The notes beneath the pieces were generated by a model that did no database searches, was not told the DNA's origin, and saw only the letters and a list, made by a program, of their open reading frames with translations. The translations under genes were made by a program, and so were the position numbers. Positions 35,802-46,600 of a stretch of 64,000 nucleotides of DNA are shown here, piece after piece; the stretch's first letter is position 1, and every line of letters starts with the position of its first letter. Location of the stretch: the NCBI GenBank assembly GCA_037953625.1, contig CM075651.1:134816501-134880500 (forward strand). Reading direction: 5' to 3'. This stretch comes from Crotalaria pallida. Lineage: Eukaryota; Streptophyta; Magnoliopsida; Fabales; Fabaceae.

Positions 35802-37319
35802 GAGTAAATGGTCTATTTGGTCCCCAAAGATACACCGGACATCAGCTTAGTCCCCGAAAGATTTTGGGAATCAATTAAGTCCTTCAAAGATCAGAATGAC
35901 ATCACGTTAGTCACACCATCCATAAATCCGTCAGTTCCTCTTTTAAGTGCCACATGTCACATTCTCATTGGTTATTTCCGTCAACATATCAAGACACGAA
36001 CCACAGGTTTATTCCTTCTTAAAATCTCAGTCGTTGCATATATCTGACGGTTAAAATTTAAAAATGAAAAATAAAATAATAAAACTATATTTCATATTAA
36101 TAAAAAAGAATAAAAAATTATGAAAAATAATAAAAATTCAGACTTTTTTTTAAATCTGTAGAATATTTTTTAAACAATTCTGCAGTTTATTTTTAAATAT
36201 TTTTATAAAATAATAAACATATTCATAAAAAATTTATATAATCAGTAAAATATTTTTAAAATTTATGAAAATTTTATTTTTCGTTTAATAATATTCTAAA
36301 AAGTAACAGAAAATTAGTAAAAATAATAAAAAATTATTAAAAAAAGCTGTAAAATATTATGAAAAATTCGGAAAAATAATAAAAGTTTTTTAAAACCAGT
36401 AAACTATTTTCAAAAATTTTAAATTTTAATTTTAATTTTTAAGTATTTTTCCGATATTTTTTACTTTTCTAAAAATTCTGAATTTCCTAGAAAATTTTTT
36501 CTTAAAATTCTTAATTTTGTTAATTAAACAATCTTTTATTGTTTTTTAAAAGGAAAATTTAAAAAAAAATCAGAATTATGTAAACTAGACAAAGCATGCA
36601 AAGGATTTTGTAAATGACCTCTCAAACGGTAATGTTCTAACCCATATAAGCCTCGTTGCAAAAGCAGATTCAGTTTATAAAATTCATAAAATAAAAAAAA
36701 AAGAGGAAAAATTTTTAAAAAGAAAAATAAATTTTCAGTTTTTTTTTAAAATATTTTACCGATTTTTTTTATAAAATATTTATGAATTTTTATTATTTTC
36801 AGAATTTTTTAAAAAATATTTTGATTTTTTTAAAATTTTTCTGACTTTTTTTTTATTTTCTGAATTTTTTATTATTTTATAAATATTTTATAAAAAGAAA
36901 GACAATTTTCAAAATTTTTTAAAATATTTTACAAATTTTATAAAAATTTTCTAAATTTTCTATTAATTTTTAAAATATAAAAAAAAATCAGAATTTTTTT
37001 AAAATATTTTACAGATTTATAAAAATTTTGTGAATTTTTTATTTTACTTTTCATTTTTAAATTTTAACCGTTAGATATATGCAACGATTGAGATTTTAAG
37101 AAGGAATAATCATGTGGTTTATGTCTGAATATATTGACGAAAATAACCAATGAGAATGTGACACATGACACTTAAAAGAGGGACTAATGGGTTTATGGAC
37201 GATGAGACTTACGTGATGTCATTTTGATCTTTGAGAGACTTAATTGATTCCCAAAATCTTTCGGGGACTAAGGTGATTTCCGGTGTATCTCTTTAGGGGA
37301 TCAAATAGACCATTTACTC
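35802..37319. mobile_element. MULE-type element with about 260-bp TIRs and 9-bp target duplication
   Basis: Left tip GAGTAAATGGTCTATTTGG and right tip ending AAATAGACCATTTACTC pair. The arms (35802-36070 and 37055-37319) stay complementary throughout, for example CCAATGAGAATGTGACA on the right against the left arm. A perfect 9-bp duplication TAATGTTTT sits at 35793-35801 and 37320-37328. The core (36070-37050) is extremely AT-rich and itself roughly self-complementary. No transposase. It lies about 290 bp after the stop codon of RRT copy A. Confidence 0.9.
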
Positions 37320-37751
37320 TAATGTTTTTCATCATCATGGCTTTGCATCTTGAAATTTTATTTATTTGTTTGTTTATAAAAATACTAATGTTCTAATTAC
37401 ATTGATGAGTTGGAAGCTTACTTTGGAACTGTTCTGGACTCCATTATTGATATGCATGAAAAAAAATATCGTCGGATATATATTTGATGGATGATTCTTT
37501 GATGCTCACTTTAGAGTTTTTTACTCTCATGCTCCTCATTGTTTTCTCCATTGATTTCTATTAATAAAGAAATGAAAGGTTGAATTGAAAAATGAAAAAC
37601 ATGGAATGATCAATTTATTCTTGTTATTTTACTTTAATCCTTTCTCCTTTTCCTAGTGTTAACCACCAAGCTACCACCCTACCCACTTCTCCCTTATAAT
37701 CTCACTGTTAGTTGTCAACTATACACCACCCCACCTCCACCCTCGATTACA

Positions 37752-40101
37752 CACTACTGGAGATCGGACATTTAACATCTGTTTTAAAACGCATTTCGCA
37801 TCTGTTTTAGAAATGATATAAATGTGAGATATGTTAAAAGTAATGACTTTCTGCATCACTTTTAAAAACAGATGTGAAAGGTTGGACTTTCCGCATCACT
37901 TTTAAAAACAGATGCGAAAAGTTCCATAACTGATGCGGAAAGTTACTTTCCACATCACTTACGAACCCAAACAGATGCGGAAAGTGGACATTCCACATCT
38001 GTTTTTAAAGTGATGCGAAAATGATGCATATGTTTTTAAAATTGATGCGGAAGTGATGCATATGTTTTATCGTAATAAACAGATGCGGAATGTCCACTTT
38101 CCGCATCTGTTTTTCGATAAAACATATGCGAAATGTCCACTTTCCGCATCTATTTTACGATAAAACATATGCGAGTGGTTGCGATGAGGCTGTGACTCGA
38201 GTGTGGCTGTGTTTTGTTTTGTGTTGGTGCTTGAAGGCTTGAAGCTTTGAAGGAGAAGAAGAGAAGAACACTGAAAGTCTGAAACGTCACTCACGATCTT
38301 TAAAAGGAAAAGGAAACGATTCGAATTTCTAGCCATATAGGAACGTCGTTGTTCCAAATTCTAAATTCTAAATGGAACAATGCTAAATGTAAACTTGAAC
38401 ACTTCAAATACCGAAAAGAAAGGCTTGAAACAAAGCTGCAACTAATCATAAATGCAGGTAAATAGCTGTCACTTATCATGGATGCAGCAGGGCAAAGTGT
38501 GTCACAACAGTATAACAACACAATGTTACAATTTTGGATTAGTTAACAGTATATGTTGTTCAAATGCAGCAAGCTTCAACATTTAAGTGGAAAAAATGAA
38601 TCTAACAAATTGAATTAATGGATAAACACATTGTTAAAGATATACTACCTCTTCTCAAATCCATGAGACATTCCAATTTGTCTTGGTAAACCTCTAATTT
38701 ATCCTGTGAATACAAAAGTCAAAAACTTCATATCATTTTCAAAAGTTATATAACAAACAAAATGAGCATGTAATAGATAATTAATTGAAAAAAAAAAGAA
38801 AAGAAATATTACAAGCTCAGATTTGATAGGATGATCATCAGGGTCAACCCCACTACACCTCAACTTCACTGTAGAAACAAGAACAAAGAAAAATTAAGTG
38901 TGAATATGACGGTGGTGGGTAGGGCTAAAACTTGTTGCCTGTTGGCCTCCCAACTCAGTTAGCCTACCTATCTTCACTCATTTTCTTAACTCTCTTTTAC
39001 ACCTTTTTCTTTCTTTCTTTTTATTTTTTCTTTTTCCAGGACAAAGCAGAATCATACAGTCATTAGTATAGGAAAATGAAAGCTCACTTTAACCCAACAA
39101 TATCACATCACACCAATAACCAAATAAGAAAAAGAAGAAACCAAAACAAAAATTAATAAAAAAGAAGAAAATCAAACGCATATAGAGACAAAATTGAGAC
39201 AAACCCTATTGTTCAACAAAGAACAGAGAACAGAGCATAAACACAACGGAAGTCAAAAATATTGTCAACGGAAGTAAAAACCCTAGTGTTCAAATCAAAT
39301 TACCTAATCCATTACGAGAGGTGAGCGAAATTTTGCGATTTTCTGAGGAATTCGAAAATCGTGAGTGAAATCAAGAAGAAGGAACGTGATCTTTTGAACC
39401 CTAATCCATTACGAGAGGTGGAGGGTGGATGGTGGCTTCGAGAGCAGTGAGAACCGGGAGTAGAGGGTGGCTTCGAGTGAGAAGGGAGAGTGGAGGGTGG
39501 CTTCGAGTGAGAACCGTCGAGTGAGAAGGGCGCGGGTTGCGGTGGAGAAGGAGCGGCGACGGGAAGGGCGCAGGTTGCGGAGGAGAAGGAGCAGCGATGG
39601 GATCAAAGAAGAAGAGAACGTCGAGTTAGGGCTTAATATAAGAAAAGAGTAATTTAGCAACACATTCCGCATCACTTATTTAAAATATGATGCGAAAAGT
39701 AGTAAAAATAAGACATTCTGCATCACTTAAATAAAAATTGATGCGGAAAGTATAAGAAAATAAAGGTTTCCGCATCAATTATAAAAAAACTGATGCGAAA
39801 AGTTTATTACCTAAATTTATTTAATTTACAAGTTTGTCACCGCATTAACATTCCGCATCACTTATTTAAAACCTGATGCGGAAAGTAGGAAAAATAAGAC
39901 ATTCCGCATCTGTTAACAAAAAACAGATGCGAAATGTTCAAAAAACTATGACTTTCCGCATCAGTTATAAAAAAAAAAGCAGATGCGAAAAGTTTTTCCT
40001 CTTAAACTTAATTACAAGTTTGCCACCTCCTTTTGATTTTACATCTGTTTTTTAAAACAGATGTTAATTAGCTGATGTAAAATCCATTTTTTCTACTAGT
40101 G
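37752..40101. mobile_element. CACTA (En/Spm) non-autonomous element
   Basis: Begins CACTACTGGAGA and ends TTTCTACTAGTG, imperfect CACTA termini. A 3-bp target duplication ACA lies at 37749-37751 and 40102-40104. Both subterminal zones (37770-38170 and 39655-40080) are packed with direct and inverted copies of a word like GATGCGGAAAGT / ACTTTCCGCATC separated by T-A runs, the typical transposase-binding arrangement. The middle (38180-39650) lacks a TnpA/TnpD-like gene and instead has more host-like, GC-balanced sequence with tandem GGTGGCTTCGAGTGAGAA units at about 39427-39515. Confidence 0.9.
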
Positions 40102-40104
40102 ACA

Positions 40105-41346
40105 GTTTCTAAGAGTATCACCATGTATCCACGACCAGCATTATAACATGTTAATAAGGCTAGTGACTATGAGCTACTCCTCAATCTCACAACCGCCAAG
40201 GGAATGAAACATCTCAATGGAAGTGTAGTTTGATGGTTGAATGGATGGTGCCAATGCTATTTGAAATGAGATAAAAATGGGTGATGGTTGAAGTTAAAAA
40301 TAAGGGCAAAAACAACTTTTCAGATATTCGCTAGAAAAAAATCCAGCTAATTAAATCTCACATTATGTTTTTTTTTTCATGAGATGTGGTTAAGCATGAT
40401 ATTTATTTGGGCTATGATTTATGAATTTTATATTTGGGATAGGTTCCCAAATAAAATTTATTCTTCCTATGACTGATTTTTAGAGTCTTGTGTCCTCATA
40501 AATTAAGTGATTACTCTTCTATTTTTCTACTTGTTTATCGATATAAATTTATTCCTATGATGTGATTTGGTAGATTAAAGCTTGTGTCTTTTCTAAATAT
40601 TTGATTTATGTCGATTATTAGAAGTTTAACATGTTAAGTGCAAATTAGCGAGACTTGAAGAAAGATGATACCTTAGCTCCCTTCTCTTTTTTTAGATGGT
40701 TGAGGGATTGAAATTGCCTATAAAACAAATAGTTTAATTTCATTTGGCCTTTTTTCAAGATATAAAATTGGAAATTCTCGGGATAATAATGCTTCTCTTT
40801 TGCAATATATATGGATGATACAATTATTATTGTGGGAGATAGATTCAATTCAATGTACACTACTGTAATCAATACTTTTATACATCCATATGGGTTTTTT
40901 ACATACTAATAGTGATTTCCCGCCTAAATCACTATCGGATTTGCACTAATTATAGCACTAATCAACTAATACACTAATAGACTAATCAATATCAAAGCTA
41001 ATTAAAGAAGCAGTTCTTGGGAGCCTAATTGTCGTTGGGGATTGGGCATGTGGGTTATACATGGAAGCCCAAAGATGTTACACGTGTTTTTAGTTTGTAA
41101 TTTCCACTTTCACTCTTCTTCCTCCATTTTTTCTCCGACCCATTTTCTCCGTTCTCCATTTTTTTCTCTTCTCAACCATTAACAGCATAGAAACAGAAAC
41201 GTAGCTTCTTTCAATACAAAAGAAATGGGAAGTGAATGCTTGAAGTTCTAAGATGAAGAAGAATGGTAAATATAGAATATGAGTATTGATAACACAGAAA
41301 CAGAGATCGTGTGAATCAAAAACGCAGATTGAATCTATACAAAGGA
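40105..41346. other. Spacer, no gene recognised
   Basis: AT-rich sequence between the CACTA element and the Helitron-like gene. The Helitron 5' end (TC) may lie here but could not be fixed. Confidence 0.45.
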
Positions 41347-44100
41347 AATGGGTAGTCAATACTCGAAGTTCTCAAATGGGGATGGTATAGTAGAAGGACG
41401 TGAAGGTAAAAACTTATTTAGCTTCTTTTCTTATTTTTGATCATTTTTTCTATTTTAAATTTTTCGTTTGTTGCATGTATTCATTAATTTCATGTTTTAA
41501 GTGTTCTTAATATGACCATTGTTTCAGAAAGAAATAACAATGAAAAATTCGAATTGAGCTCATGTCAAGTATTGACGATAAACCAGGTAACAACTGTTAT
41601 ATACATTTTATTTTAATATTCTTACGAAATATTTCTTTTGTTCTAAAATTTATTCCTTATATATTGCAGATAACTTATTTACTCCACCATCTATTACAAC
41701 CTGAGAAATCTGTTTTCAAATCTAAAACTCCAATTTGTAAAGAACAAAACATGGAGGTTAATATGTCAGGTGAAGTTTTAGCTTCACTATGCTTAAGACT
41801 GTAATATTAAAATTTCAGTAGCTGCGTTTTTAATGTTGATGAAATATGTGCTGGTTATGGTGCATGCAACTCAAGTGTTACTGACAATTCAGGTAAATAT
41901 TGTTTATTTTTTTCAATTCTCTTACTTAAAAATAAGTTAGTGTATTGATTTATCTTTATATTATGCAGCCACAATGTTTACTCCACCCTCTGTATCGAAA
42001 TTGCAACCTGTGACTACTCTTTTGAAGTCTAAAGCAACAAATTGTGATATTAATGAAAATGGTGATCTGAACTTATCAGCTTAATTTTTAAGTTTGTATG
42101 TTTAATTGATTTGTGTAATATGTAAATTACAATTCTAATTGTCTTCATGAAATCTCTGCAGGTGTGAAATTTGTTCAAGTATCTTGAGATGAATTGTATT
42201 CTCTATTTTCAGAAGGTTCTTCAGAGAAAAAGCAGAAAACTACCCTTTTCGAAGTACCAATTTCTGGCATAGAGAATATTTCTACCATAAATTTATCCTT
42301 TTCTCTAAAAAAGGAAAACAAAAACGAAAACAAACAAGGTTTGAGCACGAAGTGGATATAAGTAAAACTGTTTTTGAATTCTATTGTTCTAAAACAATTG
42401 AAGGGTTTCATGATTTTCAAATGTTGTTATTTTTTCAGTGCCACACATAATATAACTACCCGATAATAGTGTTGCAAGTAGATCGTCAAACAGAAACAGA
42501 AGAAAGAGAGTATCATTTTCAAATCAAAATATCAATGAGTTGTATTGTCTGTTTTCATAACGATCGACACATAAAAAACGAAAGACTAACATTTTTGATG
42601 TACAGGATGTTCCTGGTATAAAAGATTATCGCTAATTTGTTTTTGTTTTTGTTTTTAAATAAATGTATCACTACTGATCATTAAATGTGTTTTCTTTTGC
42701 AGACAGTTCTCCAAATAAGAAGAAGAGGTTGGATCAAGAAGTTAAGAGCAAAGTTGTTGCTACTGAAACCATACATTTAAAAAACAGTAAAAAGGGAAAA
42801 GAAAAAGGAAGAGAAAGTACGTTGAACCAAGAATTGGATAAGGAAGTTGGTAAGTCAGACTGAAATAGACTTCTTTGTTTCTAAAACAAATGACAAGTTT
42901 CACTATTTTCATATGTGAAAATTTATTGCAGTACCACATATAATACAACGACTAGATAATGGTTTTTCAAGTGGATCGTCCGGTAAAAGCGGAACACCAA
43001 GAGTGCCACCTGCAACTGAAATTTGTAAGCCAAACTCAAATTTACTTCTTTGGTTCTAAAACAAATGACAAGTTTAACCATTGCCATATGTGATTATTTT
43101 TTCGGTACCACAGACAATACAACCACCGGATAATGGTTTTGCTAGTGGATCATCAAGTACAAGCAGAAGACGGAGAGTGCCACCTGCAAGTGAAGTTGGC
43201 AGGCGTGTGAACAGAAATCGTCAGGAAGGTAGGATTATGATACAACGACAATCTCATACATTAAATGTTTCAACTTGAATTTCAAGTACCTGATTATATT
43301 TTGGATCATTCTTCATGTAGAGGATGAAATTTGGGATTTTAATTTGCATGAATATAAGTACGATGACTATTGTGACCCTGAATTTATATGTCGCTGGTGT
43401 GGTTCTAAATTCAGGCTTCATGAACGATTAGTAGGATCGAGCAAAAAAAAATCCAGTATAAAATCTTTGCTATGGAAATGGAAAGGTTCAACTCTCACTC
43501 ATGACAAGTCCTCCACCTTACCTACGATCGTTGATTTTTGATGAAAACAGTAGTAAGGGTAAACATTTTCAAGATAAAATAAGAGCATACAATTCGATGT
43601 TTTCTTTTACATCCATGGGAGGAAAAATTGACAATTCAGTGAATGATGGTAGAGGTAAATTTTCATTTAGACTATATGGGTAAAATCATCATCGGATAAG
43701 AAGTCTTCTTCTTGCACAAGGTGAAAATCCTAAGTTTGCACAGCTGTACATTGTTGATACTGTCAATGAGGTCGGCAATCAGATGAATGCTTTAAGGTAA
43801 TCCATATTGTTTATACTTGCATTTTCTTTTTTTCTTTTATTTTTTTAAGCTAATATTGTTTTCATTTTATTCTTCAAGTACTAACATGTTTGGTTTTCAT
43901 CAGAAATAGCATAGTTGAGAGCAATTCTGATTTGGATCCTGATATAATCCAGAATCTCAAAGAAATGTTTGATGGATACAACCCAATTTACAAAGTTTTC
44001 AAAATGGTACGTGATCGTCTTAAGGGTGAACCAATGTCGGACTTGAAATTGAAGTTATTTTTAACTATATTTATTTCTATTCAAAATAATATTTACTCAT
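41347..44100 (+). pseudogene. Helitron helicase-like protein, N-terminal part only
   Basis: From about 43318 the sequence encodes the region preceding the catalytic domains of plant Helitron proteins: CDPEFICRWCGSKF, then PPPYLRSLIF, RAYNSMFSFTSMGG, VNDGRG, NPKFAQLYIVDT, and, after an intron ending near 43902, LDPDIIQNLKEMFD and VRDRLKGE. Breaks: a frame change around the A9 run at 43442-43451, and a TAA at 43681-43683. Coding similarity stops near 44060. The Rep (HUH) and Pif1-like helicase domains are absent, so it is a truncated relic. Upstream, exon-like pieces with ATG at 41347 and with GT/AG borders contain repeated modules (TPPS words; VPHII/VPQTI...DNG...SGSS words). Their link to the Helitron gene is inferred. 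Confidence 0.75.
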
Positions 44101-44707
44101 AATAATAATTATTTCTAAAATTAAATACATAAGATAATAATGTTGTAATCGTAAACCAAAAACTTTGGCCCATGCAGGTGCACGAGCTTGCGTCCTAGTT
44201 AGTTCAATGTCATCTTCAATTTTTTTTTCAACAAAGTTGTTAAAGATAGTGATGAGAGAGGTTATTCTCGACCGAATATAAGAAAAATATCAAATACAAT
44301 GACTCTGAAAAAAAGACTCCTAACATTATTTGGTTTAGAGGAAAATAGGGTATTCACAAGAAATGTTGTCCTCACAGACAGGCAAAAAAGCTACTAAATT
44401 TGTGATTCTACATATCATACTCCCATACTTGGCTTCCATGCATGAAGAGAAAAACTACGAACTTAATTGGTAAGGAAAATTAAAGAATACAGCTGCAGAC
44501 TCAAGGCATATATGTGTGAATGGTACGTAACACGGCAACAGCGAGTCATAATCCTAAAATAATATCTCATAATAAAAAAAATCTCTTTCTCTTAATGAAT
44601 CCATATATCTCTATGCTTAAAATCATCATTATTAGAATTATGAAATCAGATTTGATTGAAGAAGATTAGAGAAATTAGAGAATTGATAACTTGAGAAGAA
44701 TTAACTT
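44101..44707. other. Spacer after the Helitron relic
   Basis: AT-rich. No coding domain and no clear Helitron 3' hairpin with CTRR end could be fixed. Confidence 0.4.
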
Positions 44708-45151
44708 GAAACTCGAGGGAGAAGACCTGAGAAGAATTAATTGAATACTCGGGAGAGAAGAATTTAGTATAGACCCTTTGATCCATATACTTGTTTAATT
44801 AGGGAGAGTCTTTTTGTTTTTATATGACCCTTTGATCCAGGTCCTTGTTTAATTAGGAAGAGTGTGAGTTAATGAGATTAAGTGAACAATTATATAAGTA
44901 GTATCACATCATGTCTTAATCCAAAACTTGAAACTCGAGGGAGAAGACCTGAGAAGAATTAATTAAATACTCGGGAGAGAAGAATTTAGTATAGACCCTT
45001 TGATTCATATACTTGTTTAATTAGGGAGAGTCTTTTTGTTTTTATATGACCCTTTGATCCAGGTCCTTGTTTAATTAGGAAGAGTGTGAGTTAATGAGAT
45101 TAAGTGAACAATTATATAAGTAGTATCACATCATGTCTTAACCCAAAACTT
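44708..45151. repeat. 222-bp direct tandem duplication
   Basis: A unit starting GAAACTCGAGGGAGAAGACC is present at 44708-44929 and again at 44930-45151 with only a few base differences (for example TTGAATAC/TTAAATAC and GATCCATA/GATTCATA). Each unit contains two diverged CCCTTTGATCCA...CTTGTTTAATTAGG subrepeats. Confidence 0.9.
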
Positions 45152-46600
45152 TAAGGCATTAGGTCAATGTAACTTTCTACTTATATATTGTTCAACTTTA
45201 TATGCTCTAATCAATATGGGACTAATTTATTATTTTTCTTTCTCAACGATGATTTTCAATAAACTGAATCATTTTGGTTATAATAACTGATAGATATCAT
45301 AATACATTGGAGTCCAAATAATAAAGCTATTGGGATTTGGGAATTGAATTCGGGATGACGAAATTTTACTAAATAGCAACTTTGCAAGGCTATGGGTCAA
45401 TTCATTTAAATTAATCTCCCAGTATTCTCCTTACAGTAATGAAAACTGACTTTTTTTTTTTTTTTTTTGCTACATCTCCGTTTGTTTTGGTTACAAAATT
45501 GAAGCTAAAAATCTCGTTTTCTATCTATTAATTGAATTACATCTTATAATTGATTGCACTATAATTTCATGATGTTAACTTAATAAGAAAGATTGAGACC
45601 CCTTCATTCCATTTATTTACACAATAACTTTTTTTCTTCCACTTTTTCATTTAGAAAATAATTTTTAAAAGAAATGCTGAGTAATGTTAAAAAATCCAAA
45701 ACATCTCTCTTGATTTTTTTTTTAATTTTGATTAAACATCTGTCTTGATTAAATTGCTTTATACAATTTTTTTTATACACAAATTATTTTATCGATTAAA
45801 AAATATACTTCATAAAAGGTGTGGGAAGTAAAAAAATAAAAATAAAATTCATAACTAAATTTTTTTTACATCCACACCTTTTAATGTGATGTAAAAAAAA
45901 TAGATATAAAATAAAAACGTAAAATTAAAAATTGAAAAAAATACAAGAGTTGTTATAAAATATATGGAAGATGTGATAGTTTTTTTTTTCTTTTAATAAG
46001 ACCTACAATTGTAAAACTAACCCTCATATTGCAATAATGGTTTAACAAAGTCATCCCCAAATCACAACCACGAAACCCAAACCTCACCTCAATAGGTAAA
46101 GTTGGGCATAATTCACTTCCATAATTCCATTACAACCAATTAGTGGGTAAATGGTGTCAATTTTATTTTTTAATTTTTAAATTAAATAGTGTCAATTTTG
46201 ATCATAATTAGTGTCTAAATCTAAATATTAATATATAACTTTTATTGAGTTATACATGCATCTCATAAAAATACAAAATGATATTCATGTGGGTCTCACC
46301 TGAATAGGGAACCAATCAACTATTAAACAAGTAGAGGGAGACTATAGTATATGTTTAAATTGTGCTATACTCCATATAAAGCTTGACATAGCATAAATAG
46401 GTACAAATCACAACTATGAATTGTGGTAGCTCCTTAAACCAGCTTGAGGATTATGTACAGTAATTGTATCCAAAAACTGGTGAGGTGCTACCAAGAAGCT
46501 TATTAATCCAACATATCATAGTAAACGTTCTTTCTTGTTTCATTCAGCAAGCATAGATAAGTAGTTATCAGGTTAAGAAGTTAAGTATTAAGAGACGGGA
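45152..46600. other. Promoter side of RRT copy B / AT-rich spacer
   Basis: No element ends recognised. Possible TATA-like words CATATAAAG (46373) and GCATAAATAGG (46391) lie about 210-230 bp before the ATG at 46601. Which is used cannot be told. Confidence 0.4.
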
